Assembly: GCF_007990245.1 (NCBI RefSeq)
Contig: NZ_BJWG01000008.1
Coordinates: 62,001 to 126,000, forward strand
Direction of reading: 5' to 3'
DNA: 64,000 nucleotides
DNA from: Cellulomonas composti
GTDB taxonomy: Bacteria; Actinomycetota; Actinomycetes; Actinomycetales; Cellulomonadaceae
Shown: positions 1 to 6,350 of the stretch, one piece after another
How positions within the stretch are numbered: the stretch's first letter is position 1
How the letters are laid out: each line of letters begins with the position of its first letter
Position numbers and translations under genes: made by a program
Notes under the pieces: generated by a model
Databases searched by the model: none
What the model was told of the DNA's origin: nothing
Seen by the model: only the letters and a program-made list of their open reading frames with translations

Positions 1-2
1 TG

Positions 3-308
3 TTCACGCACGAGGACGGCACCGGCTGGCACCCGGACAGCATCGGTCAGGCGTTCCGCCGTCTTGTGCCGAAGGTGACCGTCGACGGTGCTCCCCTTCG
101 GCCCTGCCGCTTCCACGATCTGCGGCACGCTCAGGCGTCCCTCATGCTCGCGGCGGGCGTCCCCCTCACGGTCGTGAGCAAGCGGCTGGGGCACAGCCAG
201 TTGGCCGTCACGTCGGACACGTACAGCCACCTCGTCGGCGGTGTCGGGGTGGCCGCTGCGCAGGCCGCTGCGGACCTCGTCCAGCGCAGTTCGCGCGCCG
301 TTCCCTAG
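3..308 (+). CDS. Tyrosine-type site-specific integrase, C-terminal part
   Basis: The reading frame is open from the window edge, so only about the last 100 residues are seen. They hold the catalytic core of tyrosine recombinases: the box II segment HDLRH with its catalytic Arg and His, then LGHS, and the nucleophile Tyr in DTYSH about 20 residues from the C terminus. Such enzymes integrate and excise phages and genomic islands. The gene points at the tRNA-Thr 3' end about 70 bp away, which fits an integrase sitting beside its own attachment site. An internal GTG at 66 could be read as a start but lies within the conserved domain, so the true start is outside the window. Confidence 0.9.
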   Translation, partial: FTHEDGTGWHPDSIGQAFRRLVPKVTVDGAPLRPCRFHDLRHAQASLMLAAGVPLTVVSKRLGHSQLAVTSDTYSHLVGGVGVAAAQAAADLVQRSSRAVP

Positions 309-320
309 CAGTTCCCTAGC
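300..320. repeat. Tandem direct repeat GTTCCCTAGC at the integrase stop codon
   Basis: GTTCCCTAGC occurs at 300-309 and again at 311-320; the first copy contains the integrase TAG stop. Short direct repeats beside an integrase gene can be arm-type integrase binding sites, but this is only inferred from position. Confidence 0.5.
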
Positions 321-380
321 GTGGGAGCCCAGGAACGACGATGCGGCCCCACCCCGAGAGGTGAAGCCGCAGGTCACATG

Positions 381-456
381 TGGAGCCGCCTAAGGGAATC
401 GAACCCTTGACCTTCTCATTACGAGTGAGACGCTCTGCCGACTGAGCTAAGGCGGC
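381..456 (-). tRNA. tRNA-Thr, anticodon CGU
   Basis: The minus strand folds as a complete cloverleaf: acceptor GCCGCCT pairs with AGGCGGC, the D arm is present, the anticodon loop CTCGTAA gives anticodon CGU (decodes ACG), and the T arm contains GGTTCGATTCC. The CCA end is encoded at 381-383. The 3' end faces the integrase fragment, so this is the likely attachment gene. Confidence 0.96.
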
Positions 457-489
457 GTCGTCGGGCCTGACGGTCCGGCGAGCGCGCCT

Positions 490-519
490 ACTGTACCTGG
501 CACGATGCCGCGGTTCCAA
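490..519 (-). promoter_or_regulatory. Promoter of tRNA-Thr
   Basis: On the minus strand a TTGGAA -35 (514-519) and a TACAGT -10 (490-495) are separated by 18 bp. The -10 lies about 34 bp upstream of the mature tRNA 5' end. Confidence 0.6.
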
Positions 520-545
520 AGCGACCGCGGCGGGGGCCGGAGAGG

Positions 546-2111
546 TCAGCAGACGGTGCCCTCGGCGGGCACGGTGCCCTCGAGCAGGAACGCGTCGACG
601 TTGTCGGTGATGCAGTCGTTCGAACGGCCGTAGGCGGTGTGGCCCTCGCCCTCGAACGTGAGCAGCGTGCCGGAGTCGAGCAGGTCCGCGAGCGCCTGGG
701 CGTTCTTGTAGGGGGTCGCCGGGTCGTTCGTCGTGCCGATGACCAGGATCGGCGGGGCACCCGCGGCGGAGTAGTCGTCGAGCCCACCGATCTCGGGGGC
801 GGGCCACTGCGCGCAGACGACGCCACCGAAGGCGAACGACTCGCCGAGGGTCGGGGCGTCCGCGAGGATGCGCTCGGCCTCGGAGGCCATCGTCGCCGGG
901 TCGGAGCTCGGGCGGCCGTCGAGGCACGAGATCGACCAGAAGGCGGGCAGCGAGTTGCTCGCGTACGTGCCGTCGGTCTGCCGGTCGGTGTAGGCGTCGG
1001 AAAGCATGAGCAGGATCGAACCATCGCCGCCCTGGATGGCCGGGGTCAGGGCGGCGGTCAGGGTCGGCCAGTACTGGTCGTCGTAGAGCGCGACGGCGAC
1101 GCCGTAGAACGCGAGCGCACGCGTGAGCCGGCGATCGGTGCCGGTGGGCAACGGGTCGGCGTAGGCGCGGTCGAGCAGGTCGTGGATCTGCTGCAGCCCG
1201 TGGTCGACCGAGCCCGTCAGCGGGCAGGCCGGGCCGCCCTGGCAGTCCGTGACGTACGCACGCAGCGCGTTCTCGAAGCCGACGGCCTGCTCGTACGCGG
1301 CGTCGTCGGGGTCCACGGTCGGGTCGACCGCGCCGTCCAGGACCAGGCGACCCGCGGTCTGCGGGAACAGCGCCGCGTAGGTGGCGCCGAGCTGCGTTCC
1401 GTAGGAGTAGCCGAGGTAGTGCAGCGTGTCGTCGCCCAGCGCGGCGCGCAGCAGGTCCAGGTCGCGCGCGGCGCTGATCGTGTCGATGGTCGCGAGCTCC
1501 GGCCCGGTCTGCTCGAGGCAGGCCGCGCCGAACGCACGCCACTGCTCGCCCGCCGCCGCGAGGCCCTCGGGCGTCGAGTAGTCGGCGTCGTACGCGACGA
1601 ACGCGTCCATGTCCGCGTCGTCGAGGCACGCGACCGCGGGCACCGAGTGCTGCACGCCGCGGGGGTCGAACGAGACGATGTCGTAGTGCGCCAGGACGTC
1701 CGCGCTGATGCGCGCCGCGATCCCGGTCAGCGAGTCGACGCCGGAACCGCCCGGGCCGCCCGGGTTGACCAGCAGCGAGCCGATGCGGTCGTCGCCGTCC
1801 GCAGGGATGCGCGCCAGCGCGAGCTGGATCGTCGGGCCCGACGGGTCGGCGTAGTCGGCGGGCACCTGCGCGGTCGCACACTCGCCCTCGTCGCAGGTCG
1901 TCCACTCGAGCTGCTGGCCGTAGAGCTCCGCGAGCCCGTCGGGCGCGCTGGACACGTCCGGTGTCGGCAGCGCGTTGCTGGACTGGTGCTTCGGGGCTGC
2001 GCACGCACCGAGCACGACGAGCACGGCGAGGACGACGACAACGGCAGGGCGACGCAGACGCGAGGACGGCACCCGCAAACGGTAGCCGCGCCGAGCGGGT
2101 CTCCCGGTCAC
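546..2111 (-). CDS. Secreted TAP/Slp-family alpha/beta-hydrolase (S33 peptidase lipoprotein)
   Basis: A 521-residue exported serine hydrolase resembling the tripeptidyl aminopeptidases of Streptomyces, which trim N-terminal peptides from proteins outside the membrane. The N terminus has a hydrophobic stretch ending in lipobox LGAC, so it is probably a lipoprotein. The oxyanion-loop motif GGPGGSG, the nucleophile elbow GYSYG, the acid in TNDPATP and the catalytic His in GEGHT follow in order; the last 150 residues match the TAP-like C-terminal domain. The GTG start at 2111 is chosen because AGGGG lies 7 bases upstream and the start is 4 bases past the holB stop, suggesting translational coupling. 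A later GTG at 2072 is possible. The natural substrate is unknown. Confidence 0.88.
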   Translation of the reverse strand: MTGRPARRGYRLRVPSSRLRRPAVVVVLAVLVVLGACAAPKHQSSNALPTPDVSSAPDGLAELYGQQLEWTTCDEGECATAQVPADYADPSGPTIQLALARIPADGDDRIGSLLVNPGGPGGSGVDSLTGIAARISADVLAHYDIVSFDPRGVQHSVPAVACLDDADMDAFVAYDADYSTPEGLAAAGEQWRAFGAACLEQTGPELATIDTISAARDLDLLRAALGDDTLHYLGYSYGTQLGATYAALFPQTAGRLVLDGAVDPTVDPDDAAYEQAVGFENALRAYVTDCQGGPACPLTGSVDHGLQQIHDLLDRAYADPLPTGTDRRLTRALAFYGVAVALYDDQYWPTLTAALTPAIQGGDGSILLMLSDAYTDRQTDGTYASNSLPAFWSISCLDGRPSSDPATMASEAERILADAPTLGESFAFGGVVCAQWPAPEIGGLDDYSAAGAPPILVIGTTNDPATPYKNAQALADLLDSGTLLTFEGEGHTAYGRSNDCITDNVDAFLLEGTVPAEGTVC

Positions 2112-2115
2112 GCAC

Positions 2116-3252
2116 TCACCCCTGTGGACGCAGCGCGACGGCCATCGCCTCGACGGCGAGCAGCGGTGCGACGTTGCCCTCGAGCCGGGTGCGGGCCTGT
2201 CCGACCGCGTCCATCCGGCGCAGCGTCTGCTCGGGCGTCGAACGAGCAGCGAGCGCGCGCACCGTCTCCTCGTGCGCCGCGTTGACCAGCGCGACGTCGG
2301 CGCCGAGCTGGACCACCAGCACGTCGCGGTACAGCGAGAGCAGGTCGACCATCGCGCGGTCCAGCACGTCGCGCTGGGCCCGTGTCGCGCGGCGCTTCTG
2401 GTCCTCCTCGAGCTGGCGCACCTGGGTGCGCAGGGCGGGGGGGATCGTCGCACCCGCGTCCGCACCCATCGCGCGCAGCAGCGCCGCGCGCTCGGTCGCG
2501 TCGCGCTCCTCGGTGGCCGCCTTCGCGTCGGCCTGCGCGGTCGCGACGAGCTCGCCCGCCGCGAGCACGGCGTCGCCGACCCCGCGGATCCCCGCGGCGA
2601 GCTCGAGCACGCGCGAGCGCCGGGCGCGCGCCTCCGGGTCCCGCGCGAGGCGCCGCGCGATGCCGACGTGGCTCTGCGCCGCACGCGCCGCGACCTGCGC
2701 GTCGTCCGGGTCGATGCCGTCCCGTTCGACGAGCAGCCGCACCACCGCATCGACCGGCGGGACGCGCAGCGCGACCGCCCGTGAGCGCGAGCGCAGCGTG
2801 ACCAGGACGTCCTGCGGGCTCGGGGCGCACAGCATCCACACGGTGCGCGGTGCGGGTTCCTCGAGCGCCTTGAGCAGCACGTTCGAGGTCTTCTCGACGA
2901 GCCGGTCCGCGTCCTCGACGAGGATCACGCGCCAGCGCCCCTGCGACGGCGAACGCTGCGCGAGCTCTACGAGCGGACGCACCGCGTCGATGAGGATGTT
3001 GACGCCCTCGGTCGCGACGACCGTCACGTCGGGGTGCGTCCCGCGCAGCGTCGTCGTGCAGTCGTGGCACTCGCCGCAGCCGCCGTGCACGCACTGCAGC
3101 GCCGCCGCGAACGCACGCGCGAGGTTGGAGCGCCCCGACCCCGGCGGACCGGTGAACAGCCACGCGTGCGTCATCGCCGACGGGTCCGTGACCGCGCGTT
3201 GCAGCTCCGCGACCGCAGGCTCCTGCCCGACGAGCTCGTCCCACACGCTCAC
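2116..3252 (-). CDS. holB: DNA polymerase III subunit delta prime
   Basis: A 378-residue clamp-loader subunit. The N-terminal AAA+ domain begins WDELVGQEPAV. The P-loop reads GPPGSGRS with Arg in place of the usual Lys, typical of the non-hydrolysing delta prime subunit. A four-cysteine zinc module (C-HGG-CGEC-HDC) follows at about residue 60, then SRC-like motif positions and a helical C-terminal collar domain. It would act with delta and gamma/tau to load the sliding clamp. The GTG start overlaps the tmk stop by 4 bp (GTGA), so tmk and holB form one translational unit, with the S33 peptidase gene following. Confidence 0.93.
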   Translation of the reverse strand: MSVWDELVGQEPAVAELQRAVTDPSAMTHAWLFTGPPGSGRSNLARAFAAALQCVHGGCGECHDCTTTLRGTHPDVTVVATEGVNILIDAVRPLVELAQRSPSQGRWRVILVEDADRLVEKTSNVLLKALEEPAPRTVWMLCAPSPQDVLVTLRSRSRAVALRVPPVDAVVRLLVERDGIDPDDAQVAARAAQSHVGIARRLARDPEARARRSRVLELAAGIRGVGDAVLAAGELVATAQADAKAATEERDATERAALLRAMGADAGATIPPALRTQVRQLEEDQKRRATRAQRDVLDRAMVDLLSLYRDVLVVQLGADVALVNAAHEETVRALAARSTPEQTLRRMDAVGQARTRLEGNVAPLLAVEAMAVALRPQG

Positions 3253-3938
3253 GGCGTCACCCCGGTCGACATCCCGGGCGGCACCCCGAGGGACACGTCT
3301 GGCGACACCCCGAGCGACACGGCGACGCGTGCCCGCACGGCTGCGGCGAGCTCCTCGGCCGGCCGCGTCGCGTCGAGCACGAGCCAGCGGGCCGGGTCGG
3401 CGGCCGCGCGGCCGAGGAACGCCCGGCGGGTGCGGGTGTGGAAGTCGTCGCCCTCCCGCTCGAGCCGGTCCGGCGCCCCGGTCAGGCGCGTGCGGCCGAG
3501 CGCCGGGTCCAGGTCGAGCAGCACGGTCACGGCGGGCAGCAGCCCGTCGGTCGCCCACAGGTTGAGGCGCTCCACCTCGTCGGCCCCCAGGTCCCGGCCG
3601 GACCCCTGGTACGCGACCGACGAGTCGAGGTAGCGGTCGGTCACGACGACCGCGCCGCGGGCCAGCGCCGGCCGCACGAGCGAGGCGACGTGGTGCGCGC
3701 GGTCGGTCGCGTACAGCAGCGCCTCGGTGCGCGCATCGACGTGCCCGCCGTGCAGCACCGCGTCCCGCAGCGTCCGGCCCAGCTCGGTGCCGCCGGGCTC
3801 GCGCGTGAGCACGACCTCGCGGCCCAGCCCGGTCAGCCACTGCGCCAGCAGGCGTGACTGCGTCGACTTGCCCGCGCCGTCGCCGCCCTCGAACGACACG
3901 AAGAGCCCGCGCGGCTCGGCGGCGGCAGGCGTGGTCAC
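3249..3938 (-). CDS. tmk: Thymidylate kinase
   Basis: A 229-residue dTMP kinase making dTDP for DNA synthesis. It shows the P-loop FEGGDGAGKST near residue 15, the DR motif with DRYLDSSVAYQG, and a lid-region Arg-rich segment. It is slightly longer than usual because of a repetitive C-terminal tail rich in Gly, Val, Ser and Pro (SLGVSPDVSLGVPPG), encoded by short degenerate direct repeats. The GTG start lies 6 bases downstream of a TAACCT hexamer, with no ribosome binding site between, so a leaderless mRNA is likely. Confidence 0.95.
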   Translation of the reverse strand: MTTPAAAEPRGLFVSFEGGDGAGKSTQSRLLAQWLTGLGREVVLTREPGGTELGRTLRDAVLHGGHVDARTEALLYATDRAHHVASLVRPALARGAVVVTDRYLDSSVAYQGSGRDLGADEVERLNLWATDGLLPAVTVLLDLDPALGRTRLTGAPDRLEREGDDFHTRTRRAFLGRAAADPARWLVLDATRPAEELAAAVRARVAVSLGVSPDVSLGVPPGMSTGVTP

Positions 3939-3944
3939 GGCGTC

Positions 3945-3950
3945 AGGTTA
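3945..3950 (-). promoter_or_regulatory. -10 element of tmk (leaderless)
   Basis: TAACCT, 6 bases before the GTG start. Confidence 0.6.
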
Positions 3951-3985
3951 GCCGGACGGACCCACATGCCCGACCGGAGCCGCCG

Positions 3986-4990
3986 TCACTCGCCCGGGTA
4001 GACCACGCCGACGGCGCGGCGCACCTCGTCGAGCGTGCGCATGACGTCGAGCGTGCCCTGCCAGGACATCCGCGGGCTCTCGACCTCACCGGCCGCCACC
4101 CGCCGCGCGACCTCCGCGGCCTCGTACTGCAGCCCCTTGGTCCCGGGCTGGTCGAACGTCCACACCCGGCCGTCCAGGCGTTGCACGCGGAACGACGAAG
4201 GCCCGTAGAAGTTGCCGGCCACCTCGACGTACCCCTCGGTTCCCGAGATGTGCGCGACGGTCGGCGTCTTGGCCCACAGCGTCGTGGAGAGCGACGCCTG
4301 CGCGCGCTCGCCGTACTCGAGGACGATCGAGATCTGCCCGTCGACGCCGGTCGACGTGAGCGCGCCGATCGCGTGCACCCGGTCGGGCACGCCCAGCAGG
4401 TCGTGCGCGAACGAGACGGGGTACACGCCGAGGTCGAGCAGCGCGCCGCCCGCCAGCTCGGGCGCGTACAGCCGCGAGGCCGGGTCGAAGGCCATGGGCT
4501 GCCCGTGGTCCGCGGTGAGGCTGACGATCTCGCCGATCTCGCCGGCGTCGATCACCTGGTGCAGCGCGGCGACGTGCGGCAGGAACCGCGTCCACATCGC
4601 CTCCATGACGAACACGCCCGCCTCGCGCGCGGCCGCGAAGACCTGCTCCGCCTCGCCCGTGTTGCGCGTGAACGCCTTCTCGACGAGCACGTGCTTGCCC
4701 GCGCGGATCGCGAGCAGCGCGTGCTCGAGGTGCTGCGAGTGCGGCGTCGCGACGTACACGACGTCGACGTGCGGGTCCTCGACGAGCCGGTCGTAGCCGA
4801 CGTGCGTCGTCGGGATGCCGTGCGCAGTCGCGAACCGCTGCGCGCGGTCGCGGTGCCGCGACCCGACGGCGACGAGCTGCGCGCGCGTGTGCTGCGCGAC
4901 CGCGTCGGCGAAAGCGGAGGCGATGCGGCCGGGGCCGAGGATGCCCCAGCGGATCGGAGGTGCGGTGCGCGGGTCCTCGGTGCGAGCCAT
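3986..4990 (-). CDS. Gfo/Idh/MocA-family NAD(P)-dependent oxidoreductase
   Basis: A 334-residue enzyme of the glucose-fructose oxidoreductase/inositol dehydrogenase family, which oxidises or reduces sugars and cyclitols in the cytoplasm. The Rossmann motif WGILGPGRIA starts at about residue 14. The family lysine motif appears as VEKAF rather than the common EKP. The C-terminal half is the mixed beta-sheet substrate domain. It is divergent from the GH13 gene, which suggests a shared carbohydrate role; the substrate cannot be told from sequence. The ATG lies 6 bases after a TAGGTT hexamer. Confidence 0.9.
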   Translation of the reverse strand: MARTEDPRTAPPIRWGILGPGRIASAFADAVAQHTRAQLVAVGSRHRDRAQRFATAHGIPTTHVGYDRLVEDPHVDVVYVATPHSQHLEHALLAIRAGKHVLVEKAFTRNTGEAEQVFAAAREAGVFVMEAMWTRFLPHVAALHQVIDAGEIGEIVSLTADHGQPMAFDPASRLYAPELAGGALLDLGVYPVSFAHDLLGVPDRVHAIGALTSTGVDGQISIVLEYGERAQASLSTTLWAKTPTVAHISGTEGYVEVAGNFYGPSSFRVQRLDGRVWTFDQPGTKGLQYEAAEVARRVAAGEVESPRMSWQGTLDVMRTLDEVRRAVGVVYPGE

Positions 4991-4996
4991 GACGCC

Positions 4997-5046
4997 AACC
5001 TAGCGACCCGCGCGCCTACGCGGGTGTCGGACCGCGGCCGTAGGTT
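4997..5046. promoter_or_regulatory. Divergent promoter pair with a central dyad
   Basis: Minus-strand TAGGTT (4997-5002) serves the oxidoreductase and plus-strand TAGGTT (5041-5046) serves the GH13 gene, 6 and 7 bases from the respective start codons. Between them ACCCGCG (5006-5012) and CGCGGGT (5019-5025) form a 7-bp dyad with a 6-bp spacer, a candidate operator shared by both genes. Confidence 0.6.
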
Positions 5047-5053
5047 GGGGCTC

Positions 5054-6334
5054 GTGGACTCCGAGCACGCGATCTGGTGGCAGGTGTACCCGCTCGGCGT
5101 GAGCGGCGCGGTGGGCGCCCGGCCCCCGGACCGGCCGGCTGCCCCGGATGCGCTGCGCCGGCTCGTCGACTGGCTGGACTACGCGCGTGACCTCGGCGCG
5201 TCGGGCCTCGCGCTCGGCCCGGTGTTCGCCTCGAGCACGCACGGCTACGACACGGTCGACCACCTCGCGATCGACCCGCGGCTGGGCACGCGCGCCGACT
5301 TCGACGAGCTCCTCGCGCAGGCGCACGCGCGCGGGCTCGGCATCCTGCTCGACGGCGTGTTCAACCACGTCGGCCGCGAGCACCCGCTCTTCACGGAGGC
5401 GCTCGCGGGCGGACCGGAGCAGCGCCTGTTCCGGCTGCACCGCGACGGCGCCGAGGTCACGTGGGACTGCTTCGAGGGTCACCGCGACCTCGTCACGCTC
5501 AATCACGACGAGCCCGCGGTGGCCGACCTCGTCGCCGACGTGATGACGGCATGGCTCGACGCGGGCGTCGACGGCTGGCGGCTGGACGCGGCGTACGCGG
5601 TGCCGCCGGCGTTCTGGGCTCCGGTGCTCGACCGGGTCCGTGCGCGGCACCCGCACGCCTACGTCGTCGGCGAGGTGATCCACGGCGAGTACGCGGCGTT
5701 CGTCGAGTCGGGCCACCTCGACGCGGTGACGCAGTACGAGCTGTGGAAGGCGATCTGGTCGTCACTGCTCGACACCAACCTCTGGGAGCTCGCGCACGCG
5801 CTGGGACGGCACGACGCGCTCGTCGAGTCGTTCGCACCGTGGACGTTCGTCGGCAACCACGACGTGACGCGGCTCGCGACGACGCTCGACGACGCGCTGA
5901 TCGGCCACGCGCTCGTCGTGCTCCTGACGGTCGCCGGCACCCCGGCCGTGTACTACGGCGACGAGCAGGCGTTCCGCGGCGCCAAGGAGGAGCGCGTGGG
6001 CGGCGACGACGCCGTGCGCCCGCCGTTGCCGGCCACGCCCGCGGGCCTGGATCCCGACGGCTGGTGGTGCTACCACCTGCACCAGGAGCTGATCGGGCTG
6101 CGCAGGCGGCACCCGTGGCTGCACCGCGCCCGCACGCGCGTGCTGGTCACCGAGAACACGCACCTGCTCTACGAGTCGTCGGCCGCCGGCGAGCGGCTGC
6201 TCGTGGCCCTCAACCTCGCCGACGAGCCGTGGCCGCTGCCCGCCGAGGCGGCCGGAGCCGCCGTCGTCGCCGGCCACGCCGATGCGGGTGTCGTGCCCGC
6301 GCGCGGCTGGGCGGTCCTGGCGCCCGCCGACTGA
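5054..6334 (+). CDS. GH13 alpha-amylase-family glycosidase
   Basis: A 426-residue enzyme without a signal peptide, so cytoplasmic, probably acting on malto-oligosaccharides or related alpha-glucosides. The GH13 regions appear in order: DGVFNHVG (region I), GVDGWRLDAAY with the nucleophile Asp near residue 178, VVGEVIHGEY with the acid/base Glu near 206, and FVGNHDVTRL with the third Asp near 268. A short beta-sheet C domain closes the protein. It is on the short side for the family. The GTG start at 5054 follows TAGGTT by 7 bases; longer in-frame upstream starts would run through the divergent promoter. The precise subfamily is not determined. Confidence 0.9.
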   Translation: MDSEHAIWWQVYPLGVSGAVGARPPDRPAAPDALRRLVDWLDYARDLGASGLALGPVFASSTHGYDTVDHLAIDPRLGTRADFDELLAQAHARGLGILLDGVFNHVGREHPLFTEALAGGPEQRLFRLHRDGAEVTWDCFEGHRDLVTLNHDEPAVADLVADVMTAWLDAGVDGWRLDAAYAVPPAFWAPVLDRVRARHPHAYVVGEVIHGEYAAFVESGHLDAVTQYELWKAIWSSLLDTNLWELAHALGRHDALVESFAPWTFVGNHDVTRLATTLDDALIGHALVVLLTVAGTPAVYYGDEQAFRGAKEERVGGDDAVRPPLPATPAGLDPDGWWCYHLHQELIGLRRRHPWLHRARTRVLVTENTHLLYESSAAGERLLVALNLADEPWPLPAEAAGAAVVAGHADAGVVPARGWAVLAPAD

Positions 6335-6350
6335 CGGACGACGTGCGGGG

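Larger units (their letters stand above)
1..380. mobile_element. Edge of a prophage or integrative element at tRNA-Thr
   Basis: The integrase 3' end lies immediately next to the 3' end of a tRNA gene. This is the usual arrangement of a temperate phage or integrative element whose attachment core is the tRNA 3' half. Only this end is visible, so the size of the element and the exact attachment core cannot be given. Confidence 0.7.

Noticed and set aside
508-530. CCGCGG inverted repeat after the S33 peptidase gene as a terminator
   Set aside because: The arms are only 6 bp and overlap the tRNA-Thr promoter; too weak to call.
316-2115. A 599-codon minus-strand frame running through tRNA-Thr
   Set aside because: A different frame of the S33 peptidase gene; it crosses a tRNA and is extremely Arg-rich.
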